64,000 nucleotides of DNA, from NCBI RefSeq assembly GCF_002964785.1, contig NZ_PQCC01000004.1:588176-652175 (forward strand), given 5' to 3'. The notes beneath the pieces are model-generated. The model ran no database searches. It was not told where the DNA came from and saw only the letters and a list, made by a program, of their open reading frames with translations. This document shows positions 1-9,600 of the stretch, piece after piece. Numbering within the stretch: the stretch's first letter is position 1; every line of letters starts with the position of its first letter. Both the position numbers and the translations under genes were made by a program. This stretch comes from Pseudoalteromonas sp. T1lg48 (GTDB lineage: Bacteria; Pseudomonadota; Gammaproteobacteria; Enterobacterales; Alteromonadaceae).

Positions 1-213
1 TATATTGAGGATCTGGTTACCAATGAAGCATACCGTTCCAAAGGCGTCGGCACTTTTTTTATGAACTGGTTTAAAAGCTATGCGAAACAAGTCGGCTGTA
101 CGCAGATCCACCTCGATTCAGGCGTGCAACGCTTTCCCGCCCATAAATTTTACCTCAGGGAAGGGTTTCGAATAGCCAGCCATCACTTTTCTATCGTGGA
201 AGGTTTGGACTAA
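1..213 (+). CDS. GNAT family N-acetyltransferase, C-terminal part (5' end outside window)
   Basis: An open frame enters from the left edge and stops at TAA 211-213, giving about 70 residues. It contains the acetyl-CoA pyrophosphate-binding pattern RSKGVG of GNAT motif A, then a typical end with FYLREGF and a short closing strand. These match the last third of a GNAT acetyltransferase. The substrate cannot be read from this part. A hairpin at 281-323 separates it from the convergent downstream gene. The family is fairly certain; the specific role is unknown. Confidence 0.75.
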   Translation, partial: YIEDLVTNEAYRSKGVGTFFMNWFKSYAKQVGCTQIHLDSGVQRFPAHKFYLREGFRIASHHFSIVEGLD

Positions 214-280
214 AAGCTACCAAGAGAGTTCAAGAACCCAAGGGCTGAAAGAGAGGCGCTAGAAAAACTGAGTAATAAAC

Positions 281-323
281 AAGACACCCAGTCTTATACT
301 TTAAGCTTTGAGATGGGTGTCTT
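281..323. terminator. Hairpin between convergent genes, likely bidirectional terminator
   Basis: A perfect 10-bp inverted repeat (AAGACACCCA at 281-290, TGGGTGTCTT at 314-323) sits between the stop of the acetyltransferase and the stop of the minus-strand HEPN gene. The loop is 23 bases and there is no long T-run, so it may be a weak terminator or a decayed small repeat. Confidence 0.5.
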
Positions 324-334
324 GGTAATTTGCT

Positions 335-991
335 TTATTCTACAACGGGGTAACTTGCTTCTCCCCAAAACTCCTGGGCGTTATCCATCATGATTTCAAT
401 TGTGAACGGAATAAACTTGGATAAGAAGGTAACCGCATCACGGACCTGAGCCCGGTTTGCTGAACTATTCCAGGTGGCGCCACCATGGATAATCTGGTTT
501 CTTAATGTATATAGGCGAGAAAATATGACCGATAATACGGCGGAGGTGTTTTTACCGCCGAGTGCTTTATTAGCATAGGAATTTGCGGCTTTAAAGCGCT
601 CTTCCCACTCTTGTTCGGACTTTTTATGATTGTGGAAATCCCAAAAGGGCTGAAACACAAATTTGTTGTTTAACAATACCCTAATACTGCTGGCAAATTC
701 ATTCCAGACCAGATCTGCTAAGCGGCCTTGCTCGTCCAGCTGACATAAGCGTTCGATAAAATTACGGAATGTATCTTGCTCGGTATAACGGTAACAATCG
801 TCAATAACATTTGAGTATGCGGCATTAAAGGCTATCCAATAAAAGATAAACTGGGAGTCTTTATCCCCTTCCATCTGCTCTGCTTTATGCAGCCAGCTCA
901 GTGCCCTGTGCACCCGCAAACCTATGTTTTCAGAGTATTCACTTCGTTCGCTACGCTGTCGCGCTTTTAAGCTCTGGTAAGTCACTTCCAT
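335..991 (-). CDS. HEPN-motif protein, uncharacterised
   Basis: A 218-residue soluble, mostly helical protein with no signal peptide. Near residues 163-170 it has RNQIIHG, which fits the R-x4-H signature of HEPN proteins, a superfamily that includes many metal-independent RNases of toxin and defence systems. The segment FYWIAFNAAY near residue 50 is also seen in large HEPN-like families. The start ATG at 991 has an AGG-containing ribosome site about 9 bases upstream. No MNT nucleotidyltransferase antitoxin lies next to it, so a toxin-antitoxin role is not supported by context. RNase activity is an inference from the motif. Confidence 0.6.
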   Translation of the reverse strand: MEVTYQSLKARQRSERSEYSENIGLRVHRALSWLHKAEQMEGDKDSQFIFYWIAFNAAYSNVIDDCYRYTEQDTFRNFIERLCQLDEQGRLADLVWNEFASSIRVLLNNKFVFQPFWDFHNHKKSEQEWEERFKAANSYANKALGGKNTSAVLSVIFSRLYTLRNQIIHGGATWNSSANRAQVRDAVTFLSKFIPFTIEIMMDNAQEFWGEASYPVVE

Positions 992-1103
992 ATCAAATAC
1001 CTAAGGCAATTCAAACAAGTTACCCTCAATATTAATAAGTTAATTGCTCCCCCTAGTCAAACGCCCACTATAAAAAAGACAAAGCGCTCTCCTTATCTGC
1101 AGG

Positions 1104-1133
1104 CATAAAAAAGCCCCGCTAAAAAGCGGGGAC
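1104..1133 (-). terminator. Rho-independent terminator of deoBD
   Basis: CCCCGCT (1114-1120) and AGCGGGG (1125-1131) form a GC-rich stem with a four-base loop. Read on the minus strand the stem is followed by a T-rich run. It lies about 80 bases beyond the deoD stop, as expected for the end of that transcript. Confidence 0.8.
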
Positions 1134-1208
1134 TTTGAGGTTAACGTTTTTCACGTATTACCAAGGAACACGGGTGTTGCAACCTAGGGTGGCCCCTAGG
1201 TGCGCAAG

Positions 1209-1909
1209 TTAAATTGATTCGAGGGCGATTTTCACCATCTCGTTAAAGGTGCTTTGACGCTCTTCGGCTGGCGTTGCTTCGCCGGTGATCACATGATCGC
1301 TCACCGTAAACAGCGCCATGGCATTGGCGCCGTATTCGGCGGCCACGCCGTAAAGACCGGCTGTTTCCATGTCCACCGCCAACACGCCCAGCTTATGCAG
1401 CTCTTCGTAGAACGAGGGGTCGGCCTGATAGAAGGTATCCGTGGTAAACACATTACCTACTTTGGCATCGATACCCAATTCACGGGCGCGCGTACGCCAT
1501 TTTCAAGCAAGCCATAGTTGGCCAGGGCGGCAAAATCGTAGCCACGCACACGGGCACGGTTGACATTGGAGTCGGTGCTCGCACCCTGGGCAAAAATCAC
1601 GTCACGAATTTTGGTATCCGCGGCGATGCCGCCACAGGTACCGATACGAATAATGTTTTTCACGCCGTAGCTGACGATCAGCTCGCGGGCATAAATGGAC
1701 ATGGATGGAATGCCCATACCCGAGCCCATGATGCTCACCGGCTTGCCTTTATAAGTGCCGGTAAAACCGTACATATTGCGTACGCCAGTCACTTGTTTCG
1801 CATCGTCGAGAAAGTGCTCGGCAATGTATTGGGCACGCAGTGGATCGCCCGGCATTAATACCGTTTCGGCAAAATCGCCCTGGGCTGCGCTAATATGTGG
1901 CGTACTCAT
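1209..1909 (-). pseudogene. deoD: Purine nucleoside phosphorylase DeoD, interrupted by a one-base frameshift
   Basis: DeoD phosphorolyses purine (deoxy)nucleosides to base and (deoxy)ribose 1-phosphate. The N-terminal frame (1457-1909) begins [21 protein letters not shown], shows GFTGTYKG and [14 protein letters not shown], and follows the family up to NGVRA. The reading then shifts; the rest ([40 protein letters not shown]) continues in the next frame to the TAA at 1209. The two parts total about 239 residues, the normal family length. Adding one G/C near 1489-1497 restores A-A-R-E-L-G-I-D. The start follows a GAGGACAAG site 11 bases after the deoB stop. This is either a true mutation or a sequencing/assembly error; everything else in the gene is intact. 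Confidence 0.9.
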
Positions 1910-1920
1910 ATCTTGTCCTC

Positions 1921-3153
1921 TTACTGTGCTGTGTCCGGCGTATCGAGCGACAGCGCCGCAACAAAGCCGTTACCATATTCAAGTGTTGTTAGGTCAAACC
2001 ATTGCGCCAGGGTCTGGCCGATATCGGCAAAACTCTCACGCTCACCCAGAGCCACGGCTTGCATGCCCGGGCGATAGGCGATTACCGGCACATACTCGCG
2101 AGTATGATCCGAGCCTGGGGCGGTGGGGTCGCAGCCATGGTCGGCGGTGATGATCAGCAGATCATCTTCTTTTAACTGCGCCAGCACATGGGGCAAAAAG
2201 TCATCGAATACTTTCAATGCTTCGCCATAACCCACGGCATTACGACGATGACCGTATAGCTCATCGAAGTCCACCAGGTTGGTAAATACCAAGCTGTTGT
2301 CCGGCGCCTGTTTAAACACCTCGACGGTTTTCGCCAGCAGGTTTTCCAGGCCCGGCGCCTTATATTTTTGGGTGATCCCCTGATGGGCATAAATATCGGC
2401 AATTTTGCCAATACTGATCACCTCGCCACCGGCGGCCGCCAGCTTATCAAGCACTGTCGGGGCCGGCGGTAACACCGAATAATCGCGGCGATTACCGGTG
2501 CGCTTAAAATCATCCTTGTCATTGCCAACAAAGGGGCGCGCAATCACGCGGCCGATGTTGTAGTCATCAAGCAGTGAGCGTGCAACTTCACATACCTGAT
2601 ACAAGTTATCCAAGCCAAAGCTTTGTTCATGGGCGGCAATTTGGAACACGCTATCGGCCGAGGTATAACAAATTGGCTTACCCGTGCGCACATGCTCCTC
2701 ACCGAGCTCGGCGATAATGGTCGTGCCCGAAGCATGACAATTACCCAAGATCCCGGGAATACCGGTGCGCGCTACCAATTCCTCGATCAACTCGGCAGGA
2801 AAGCTAGGTGTGGTTAAGGGGAAATAACCCCAATCAAACAACACCGGCACACCGGCCATTTCCCAATGCCCCGACGGCGTGTCTTTGCCACTGGATAACT
2901 CCTTGGCATAACCCCACGCAGCCATTGGCTGTTGGCGATTGGCAACGTTAAGGGTTCGACCAGACGCCGCCTCACAGGCATCGATCAAACCCAGTCGCGA
3001 CAAGTTTGCCAGCGCCAGGGGTTCACCCCAGTGCTGCTGGTAGGCATCTAAAATGTGGGCCAGGGTGTTGGCGCCAAGATCGCCAAAGGCCTCGGCATCC
3101 GGTGCCGCGCCTATACCCAGACTGTCGGCCATCAAGATCACTGCTCGTGCCAT
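1921..3153 (-). CDS. deoB: Phosphopentomutase
   Basis: DeoB interconverts (deoxy)ribose 1-phosphate and 5-phosphate, linking nucleoside breakdown to the pentose phosphate pathway or, via DeoC, to acetaldehyde and glyceraldehyde 3-phosphate. The protein has 410 residues, the usual size. It opens with [17 protein letters not shown], containing the metal-binding Asp of the alkaline-phosphatase superfamily, and has [14 protein letters not shown] with the phosphorylated Thr region and [10 protein letters not shown] near the C-terminus. A GAGG ribosome site precedes ATG 3153. It is the first gene of a deoB-deoD unit, divergent from udk-nupC, so the whole locus is dedicated to nucleoside salvage. 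No deoA or deoC is visible in the window. Confidence 0.95.
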   Translation of the reverse strand: MARAVILMADSLGIGAAPDAEAFGDLGANTLAHILDAYQQHWGEPLALANLSRLGLIDACEAASGRTLNVANRQQPMAAWGYAKELSSGKDTPSGHWEMAGVPVLFDWGYFPLTTPSFPAELIEELVARTGIPGILGNCHASGTTIIAELGEEHVRTGKPICYTSADSVFQIAAHEQSFGLDNLYQVCEVARSLLDDYNIGRVIARPFVGNDKDDFKRTGNRRDYSVLPPAPTVLDKLAAAGGEVISIGKIADIYAHQGITQKYKAPGLENLLAKTVEVFKQAPDNSLVFTNLVDFDELYGHRRNAVGYGEALKVFDDFLPHVLAQLKEDDLLIITADHGCDPTAPGSDHTREYVPVIAYRPGMQAVALGERESFADIGQTLAQWFDLTTLEYGNGFVAALSLDTPDTAQ

Positions 3154-3212
3154 ACTTGCCTCGCTCTATTACGCTATGTTGCTAACTTTAACCACTTGAT
3201 AAATTTACCAAC

Positions 3213-3226
3213 AGGACAAAAGTCCT
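3213..3226. promoter_or_regulatory. Palindromic operator-like dyad, copy 1 (deoB/udk intergenic)
   Basis: AGGACAAAAGTCCT is a perfect dyad with 5-bp arms and a 4-base AT spacer. It lies 60 bases upstream of the deoB start. A related dyad lies 71 bp away. The shape resembles sites of NarL/DosR-type regulators (GGGAC-N4-GTCCC), but the factor is unknown; this is inference. Confidence 0.45.
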
Positions 3227-3284
3227 ACGGTAATTATAGGTTTGATCTGAGCACGAGGGACTCTTTACTGATGTTTTTTCAAGC

Positions 3285-3296
3285 GGACATAAGTCC
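3285..3296. promoter_or_regulatory. Palindromic operator-like dyad, copy 2 (deoB/udk intergenic)
   Basis: GGACATAAGTCC repeats the core of the dyad at 3213-3226 (GGAC-N4-GTCC, AT-rich spacer). It lies about 130 bases upstream of udk and may serve the udk-nupC promoter or act jointly with the first copy on deoBD. Confidence 0.45.
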
Positions 3297-3427
3297 TTAA
3301 TAAAAACCCGGTACAAAGGCTACATTTGTCGGAATAACGTGAGGATTTGCGTCACTTTTGGCGCGCATAAGCGCTAAGGGATGGCATCAATTGAGATTAT
3401 TAGTGGCGAATTTGCTAAAGTAATCAA

Positions 3428-4087
3428 TTGTCTAATTTCAGTCTGGATGCTTTGTTTGTGACACAAACCATTATCGCCATTGCCGGTGCGTCTGCATCGG
3501 GTAAGTCGTTGTTTAGTCAAACTATTTATAACGAACTGGTCAATGAGCTAGAGCCTGGGGCGATCGCCATTATCGAGGAAGACGCCTACTACCGGGATCA
3601 ATCGCATTTACCTATGGCGCATCGCGTCAAAACCAATTATGACCACCCGGATGCCTTTGAGCACGAATTGTTGGTCGAGCACCTGCGCCAATTGCGTGAA
3701 GGGTGCGCCGTGGATGTGCCCATTTATGACTATAACGAGCACACCCGCGCAAAAGAAACACGCCGCGTTTTACCGGCAAAGATCCTCATCGTCGAGGGTA
3801 TTTTGTTATTAAGCGATCCGGCACTGAGAGATGAATTTGATATTAAGGTGTTTATCGATACGCCGCTGGACATCTGTCTGATGCGCCGTATGCAACGCGA
3901 TATTGAAGAGCGTGGCCGCACAATCCAGTCGATTGTCGAACAATACAAGCGCACCGTGCGACCTATGTTTTACCAGTTTATCGAGCCGTCCAAGCATAAC
4001 GCCGATTTGGTCGTTACCCGAGGTGGTAAAAACCGCGTAGCAATTGACATAATAAAAAGTAAAATCAAACACCTACTACAAGAATAA
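3428..4087 (+). CDS. udk: Uridine kinase
   Basis: Udk phosphorylates uridine and cytidine to UMP and CMP. The Walker A loop GASASGKS is at about residues 20-27. Other family marks are [42 protein letters not shown] and [12 protein letters not shown], and the length (219 residues) is normal. The start is uncertain: TTG at 3428 is used here; an in-frame GTG at 3458 would give [10 protein letters not shown], closer to the usual N-terminus, and neither has a strong ribosome site. It is followed 14 bases later by the nucleoside transporter gene, which supports import and phosphorylation as one unit. Confidence 0.95.
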   Translation: MSNFSLDALFVTQTIIAIAGASASGKSLFSQTIYNELVNELEPGAIAIIEEDAYYRDQSHLPMAHRVKTNYDHPDAFEHELLVEHLRQLREGCAVDVPIYDYNEHTRAKETRRVLPAKILIVEGILLLSDPALRDEFDIKVFIDTPLDICLMRRMQRDIEERGRTIQSIVEQYKRTVRPMFYQFIEPSKHNADLVVTRGGKNRVAIDIIKSKIKHLLQE

Positions 4088-4101
4088 CGGGAACATCGGC
4101 A

Positions 4102-5325
4102 ATGACAACATTAATGAGCCTGATCGGTATGCTGGTGCTACTGGCGATTGCCTACGGGGCGTCAACAAACCGCAAAGCGATTAACGTGCGCACCGTGGGT
4201 GTGGCATTTTTACTGCAAGTCATCATAGGTGGCTTTGTATTATTTTTTGAATTTGGCAAAAACATACTTGAAGCCATGTCCAGGGGGGTGGCCAAAATAA
4301 TCGGCTATGCCACCGATGGCATCAGCTTTTTATTCGGTCCTCTGGCCAAGGAAGACACCCTGGGCTTTTTATTCGCCTTTCAGGTGTTGCCGGTTATCGT
4401 ATTTTTCTCATCCCTGGTGGCGGTCTTATATTACCTCGGCATCATGGATTGGGTGATTAAATTCTTAGGCGGTGCGCTGCAAAAGCTATTGAAAACGTCG
4501 CGCCCCGAGTCGCTCTCGGCCACCGCCAATATTTTCGTGGGCCAAACCGAAGCGCCATTGATAGTAAAACCTTTTATTACCACCATGACCAAGTCGGAGT
4601 TATTCGCGGTCATGGTCGGTGGCTTAGCCACGGTAGCAGGCTCGGTCATGGCCGGTTATGTAAAGATAGGCGTTGAACTGCACTACCTGATTGCTGCCAG
4701 CTTTATGGCCGCACCCGGTGGTTTCCTGATGGCCAAAATGATCGTGCCGGAGACGGAAACCCCGAAGGAAACACTGGCCGAGCTCGATACCGAGCATGAG
4801 CAGCCGGTAAACGTAATCGATGCCGCGGCCGCTGGGGCCTCAAGCGGTATGCAACTGGCCCTGAACGTGGGCGCCATGTTGTTGGCTTTCGTCGCGCTAA
4901 TCGCCCTATTGAACGGCGTATTAGGCTGGTTCGGCGGCTTCTTCGATAACCCGGAGCTGACGCTACAACAGATTTTAGGTTATGTCTTCGCCCCGGTCGC
5001 CTGGTTATTGGGTGTGCCTTGGGATGAAGCCATGCGAGCCGGTAGCTTTATCGGCCAGAAATTAGTCGTAAATGAGTTCGTCGCTTATTTGGACTTTGTA
5101 AATTATCGTGATGAGTTAAGTGAGCACACACAAGCAATCGTAACCTTTGCACTGTGTGGTTTCGCTAACCTGTCATCGATAGCTATCTTACTAGGCGGGA
5201 TTGGCGGTATGGCGCCAAGCCGGCGAAAGGACATCGCACGTCTAGGGCTCAGAGCAGTGTTGGCAGGATCTATGGCCAACCTCATGAGCGCCGCAATTGC
5301 TGGGTTTTTCCTCTCTATTGCTTAG
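4102..5325 (+). CDS. nupC: Concentrative nucleoside transporter, NupC/CNT family
   Basis: An inner-membrane cation-nucleoside symporter of 407 residues, the typical bacterial CNT size. Multiple hydrophobic helices are visible, together with the conserved [13 protein letters not shown] (substrate-binding Q/E region), [13 protein letters not shown], and [13 protein letters not shown] followed by [17 protein letters not shown]. It lies 14 bases after udk and is followed by a strong hairpin terminator, so udk-nupC forms a two-gene transcription unit. The exact nucleoside preference cannot be read from sequence. Confidence 0.93.
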   Translation: MTTLMSLIGMLVLLAIAYGASTNRKAINVRTVGVAFLLQVIIGGFVLFFEFGKNILEAMSRGVAKIIGYATDGISFLFGPLAKEDTLGFLFAFQVLPVIVFFSSLVAVLYYLGIMDWVIKFLGGALQKLLKTSRPESLSATANIFVGQTEAPLIVKPFITTMTKSELFAVMVGGLATVAGSVMAGYVKIGVELHYLIAASFMAAPGGFLMAKMIVPETETPKETLAELDTEHEQPVNVIDAAAAGASSGMQLALNVGAMLLAFVALIALLNGVLGWFGGFFDNPELTLQQILGYVFAPVAWLLGVPWDEAMRAGSFIGQKLVVNEFVAYLDFVNYRDELSEHTQAIVTFALCGFANLSSIAILLGGIGGMAPSRRKDIARLGLRAVLAGSMANLMSAAIAGFFLSIA

Positions 5326-5420
5326 AAACAAAGAGAAGCCACAGTTGCAAAACAGGGTCTTAGACCTAGGTTGTTGCCTTAAGGGGTTAAGGGAACAGCT
5401 AACTTGAACGATACTTCACC

Positions 5421-5446
5421 AAAGGGCCGCAAGGCCCTTTTATCGT
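5421..5446 (+). terminator. Rho-independent terminator of udk-nupC
   Basis: AAAGGGCC (5421-5428) pairs with GGCCCTTT (5433-5440) around a short loop and is followed by a T-rich stretch. It lies about 95 bases after the nupC stop. Confidence 0.8.
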
Positions 5447-5461
5447 TTCTGCACCCTACTA

Positions 5462-5623
5462 ATACCAATTCACTTAAATAGCTAATCATTCTAGCGGGCT
5501 AAATGTCATGCTCACGGCGTTGGAATTTTTCGATGTAGAGTAACTACATAAGAAAAATTCCGCCTTGTTATCACATCATTTATCCGGCGCTATATCTGCT
5601 CACATACTTAACAGAATTGGTAT
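5462..5623. repeat. MITE-like palindromic intergenic element, about 162 bp
   Basis: The element is bounded by terminal inverted repeats ATACCAATTC (5462-5471) and GAATTGGTAT (5614-5623). Inside, TGTAG-AGTAA-CTACA forms a small hairpin followed by a GCCTTGT stretch. The same inner module (TGTAGAATAACTACA ... GCCGCCTTGT) appears at the right edge of the window near 63,960. There is no coding capacity. It fits a non-autonomous, transposase-dependent repeat common in Alteromonadales genomes; mobility is an inference. Confidence 0.65.
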
Positions 5624-5727
5624 AAATCCATTAAAGTACCCAAATAAGGAATGTTTTCTTCGTTATTAGGTGCATTCTTCAATGCATTTATCTATGCTTA
5701 GGGGAATTATTGGCTTAAGGAAAAAGC

Positions 5728-6495
5728 ATGACCCCCTTGCTGCGAACGTCACTCCCCTTGTTATCTTTCCTATGCGCACTTCTATCCTTTAACAGTGCTG
5801 CGGATGACGCCGTGCAGGTGGTGACCGAACTGAGCCCGCCCAACCAGATTTTAATCAATGACAATATCGGCGGCAGCAGCACGGATATCGTTCGTCATGT
5901 GCTCAGCGAAGCGAATGTGGATGCCGACATCAACATCTACCCCTGGGCTCGGGCCTTTTACCTCGCCAAAAAGCAGGCCAATACGCTGATCTACAGTTTA
6001 GCGAAAACACCGGAGCGCGAGCCGCTGTTCCACTGGCTCGGCAAGGTCGCTTACTTTCGTTTGGGCTTTGTCAGCTTAGCTTCAAGCAAACACATTAATA
6101 TCAAACAACTCGAGGACGCCCGTGCCTATCGCATTGCGGTGCAGCGAGATGACATCAGCGCCTTGTTCTTTGTTAAGCGCGGCTTTACCGTGCTGCAAAC
6201 CACAGATATCAAACATTCCTATCGCCTGTTACTTTCGGGCAAGGTGGATTTGATCATCGATGACCCTAACTATGTGGGTGCCATGGCGCAGCAGTTTAAT
6301 CTGCCCGCCAGTCATTTGCGTTTTATCAGCGCCATCGAAGAGCTCAGCGTCTATGGCTACTTGGCGGCCAACAAAGATCTGGATGCCACTACGGTGGCCA
6401 ACATTAAAGAAGCCTTTGCCGCCATCGAAGATACAAGCTGGTACCAGCAAAAGCTGCGCAACCCCTATCATGAGCTGCAAACCTTTAATGATTAA
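5728..6495 (+). CDS. Periplasmic solute-binding protein, SBP_bac_3-like
   Basis: A 255-residue protein with a clear signal peptide (hydrophobic LLSFLCALLSF, cleavage near SAADD). The pattern that follows (VTELSPPNQ, STDIVRHVLSEANV, YPWARAFYLAKKQANTLIYSLAKTPER, then FHWLGKV) is typical of stand-alone extracellular solute-binding family 3 proteins. The start is set by an AAGG site upstream of ATG. No ABC permease or ATPase gene is adjacent, so it may act as an orphan binding protein or serve a transporter elsewhere. The ligand is unknown. Confidence 0.75.
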   Translation: MTPLLRTSLPLLSFLCALLSFNSAADDAVQVVTELSPPNQILINDNIGGSSTDIVRHVLSEANVDADINIYPWARAFYLAKKQANTLIYSLAKTPEREPLFHWLGKVAYFRLGFVSLASSKHINIKQLEDARAYRIAVQRDDISALFFVKRGFTVLQTTDIKHSYRLLLSGKVDLIIDDPNYVGAMAQQFNLPASHLRFISAIEELSVYGYLAANKDLDATTVANIKEAFAAIEDTSWYQQKLRNPYHELQTFND

Positions 6496-6619
6496 GGACG
6501 CTTAGGGTCTCATAAACGGCCATCTACATAATTTTTAACAACCTTTTAGTCGCACCTCGGTCGCAGTTATCCGCTCCCTTGCTATGATGTAACAGTCTCC
6601 CCAAAAGGATAGGATAACC

Positions 6620-9600
6620 ATGAAAAAAATAACGACCTTGGCTTTAGCCGTGGCAACCACGCTGGCACCCTGGGTGTCGGCCTATGAAACCGAAGACACG
6701 CGCCTGTTGCGCTTCCCCGATATTCACAACGAACATGTCACCTTTATCTACGCCGGTGATGTGTATGTGGCTAACACCGCAACCGGCGCCAGCCAACGCC
6801 TGACCGATCATGTTGGCTTTGAGACCTTTCCTAAATTCTCACCGGACGGCGAACGCATCGCCTTTGCCGCCGAGTACAACGGCAGCCGCCAAATTTACGT
6901 GATCAACCGCGATGGCTCCGGGCTAAAGCAACTGACTTACTATAACGATGTTGGCCCTATGCCGCCGCGCGGTGGTTATGATTACCGGGTGTTGGATTGG
7001 ACCCCCGACGGCAAAAACGTGGTCTTTCGTGCCAACCGTACACCTTGGGGCAAGCGCATGGGCCGTCCCTATATGGTGCCGGCGGATGGTGGCTTAGAGC
7101 AGCCACTGGCAATCCCGGAAACCGGTGGCGGCATGCTCTCTCCCGATGGCGGTAAGTATGTGTACACTCCCATCGACCGCGAGTTTCGTACCTGGAAGCG
7201 CTCGCGAGGCGGTCGTGCCCAGGATGTGTGGGTGTATGACTTAGAAAACAACACCTCCAAACAACTGACCAGCAGTCGCGCCACCGAGCAGCAACCGACC
7301 TGGGTGGGCGACAACATCTATTTTGTTTCCGACAGCGACTACACCCTGAATCTGTATCAATACCGCGAGGGAGCCGAGGCGAAAAAGCTCACCAATCACG
7401 CGGATTTTGACGTGCTCTGGCCCTCGGCCGGCCCTAACGCCCTGGTCTATGAAAATGGCGGCTACCTCTATCGCTTTGACCCAATTACCGAGCAAAGCAC
7501 CAAACTTACCATTCATATCGCCGGCGTGCGCCAGTACGCCATGCCATACAGCAAGAATGTCAGCGAGTTTATCGACTCCATGTCGTTGTCTCATGATGGC
7601 AAACGCGCCCTGTTCACCGCCCGTGGTGAGCTATTCAGCGTGCCGGTTAAACAAGGGCCCACACGCAACCTGTCCTATACGCCAACGGGGCGTGAAATTG
7701 ATGCCAGCTGGTCGCCCAATGGTCGCTACATTGCCTATATGAGCGATGAAAGTGGCGAATATGAGATTTACGTCAAGGATCGCGCCAACAACAATGCGGT
7801 GAAGCAACTCACCGACAACGGCACCATTTGGCGTTTTACCCCGGTCTGGTCGCCGGATAGCTCAAAACTGCTGTTTGCAGATAAGAACCACACCCTGTGG
7901 TGGCTGGATGCAAAATCAGGGAAGCAACACAAGATAGATACCGGTCTGTATGACGAAGAAGGCATTCAGCAATACATCTGGTCGCCAAACAGCGAAGACA
8001 TCGTTTTTGTGAAAAACAATGAAAACCGTTATGCCTCACTATGGCACTACAATACCGATGAGCAAACGGTGACGCGCTTAACCGATGAGATGACCAATGA
8101 GCATAGCCCGGCCTTCTCCCCGGATGGCCAATACCTGTACTTTACCTCTGAGCGCGACTTCAACCTTGCCTTTAGCAGCTATGAGTTTGACTACATGTTT
8201 AACCGCGCCACGCGAATTTATGCCGCCGCGGTCAACAATAAGATCACCCCCTTAATTGCCCTGCAAAGCGATGAAGCGGCCATCCTCAATGATGACGAAA
8301 AGAGCAAAGACAAGGGCAAGAAAAACCAGCTGCAAAGCAGTGGCTTTATGCAACGGGTGACCGCTCTTAACGCCCCCGCTGGTGACTACAATACCCTGGC
8401 TGGCGTCGAAGGCGGGGTACTGACGCTAAGCAATGGCGACTTGCAATTGCTTAGCACCGAACACGACGCTGAACTGAAAACCGTGGCCAAAGGTGTGAAT
8501 GGCTATACGCTCTCCAGCAACCGTGAGCATGTCTTGGTACGAGCGGGTAAGGACTACAGCGTTATTGCCCCGAAAGCGGATCAGGATTTGAACGCATCCA
8601 AGCTGGATTTAACCAAGATGACGTTGAAAATCGACCCGCAAGTCGAGTGGCAGCAAATGTATGTGGAAGGCTGGCGCACCTTGCGTGATTGGTTCTACGA
8701 TGAAAACCATCATGGTCAGGATTGGGATGCCATCTTGGCCAAGTATCAGCCGTTGGCCAATGCCGTGGCGCACCGCGCCGATCTTGACTATGTGCTGAGC
8801 GAAATCGCCGGTGAGATCAATGCCGGTCATATTTATGTGCAATCCGGTGATATGCCAAAAGCAGAGCGCAAAAAACACGGCCTGCTGGGCGCCAAACTGG
8901 CGAGCCACAACTCGGGTTATGTACAAATCGAGCAGATTTTCCAAGGCGAAAACTGGCATGAAGACTTCCGCTCACCACTAGGCACCACGGGCGTTAAAGC
9001 CAGCGACGGAGACTTCATTATTGCCGTTAACGGCCGCCCGGTCACCCAGGTGAGTAACTTCTATGAATTGCTGGAAAACACCCAGGGTGAGCAGGTTGAA
9101 CTGCTAATAAACTCCAAACCAAGCCAAAAGGGTGCCTGGAAGGTCAGCGTCAAGCCGGTGGCCAGCGAGCAAGGCCTGCGTTATCTGCAATGGGTGAATG
9201 AGCGCGCCGACTATGTGGCCAAGCTTTCCAATGGCCGGATTGGCTATGTGCACTTGCCCAACACCCATTACGAAGGCAACCGTGCCATGTTCAAAAACTT
9301 TATGCCGCAAACCACCAAGGACGCCATGATCATCGACGACCGCTACAATGGCGGTGGCTTTATTCCCGAGCACATGATCACCTGGCTGGCACGTAAGCCG
9401 CTAAACTACTGGAAGCGCCGTGGTGTTGAGCCGACGAAAACTCCGCAGTTTGCCCACGATGGTCCCAAGGCCATGCTGATCAATGGCTATTCCAGCTCCG
9501 GCGGTGATGCCCTGCCTTACTATTTCCGTCAGGCGGGTTTAGGTAAGCTGATTGGTACTCGTACCTGGGGTGGCTTAATCGGTATTTCCGGCAACCCGAA

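Noticed and set aside
335..991. Toxin-antitoxin pair with the HEPN protein
   Set aside because: No adjacent small partner gene; neighbours are an acetyltransferase tail and the deo genes on separate transcripts.
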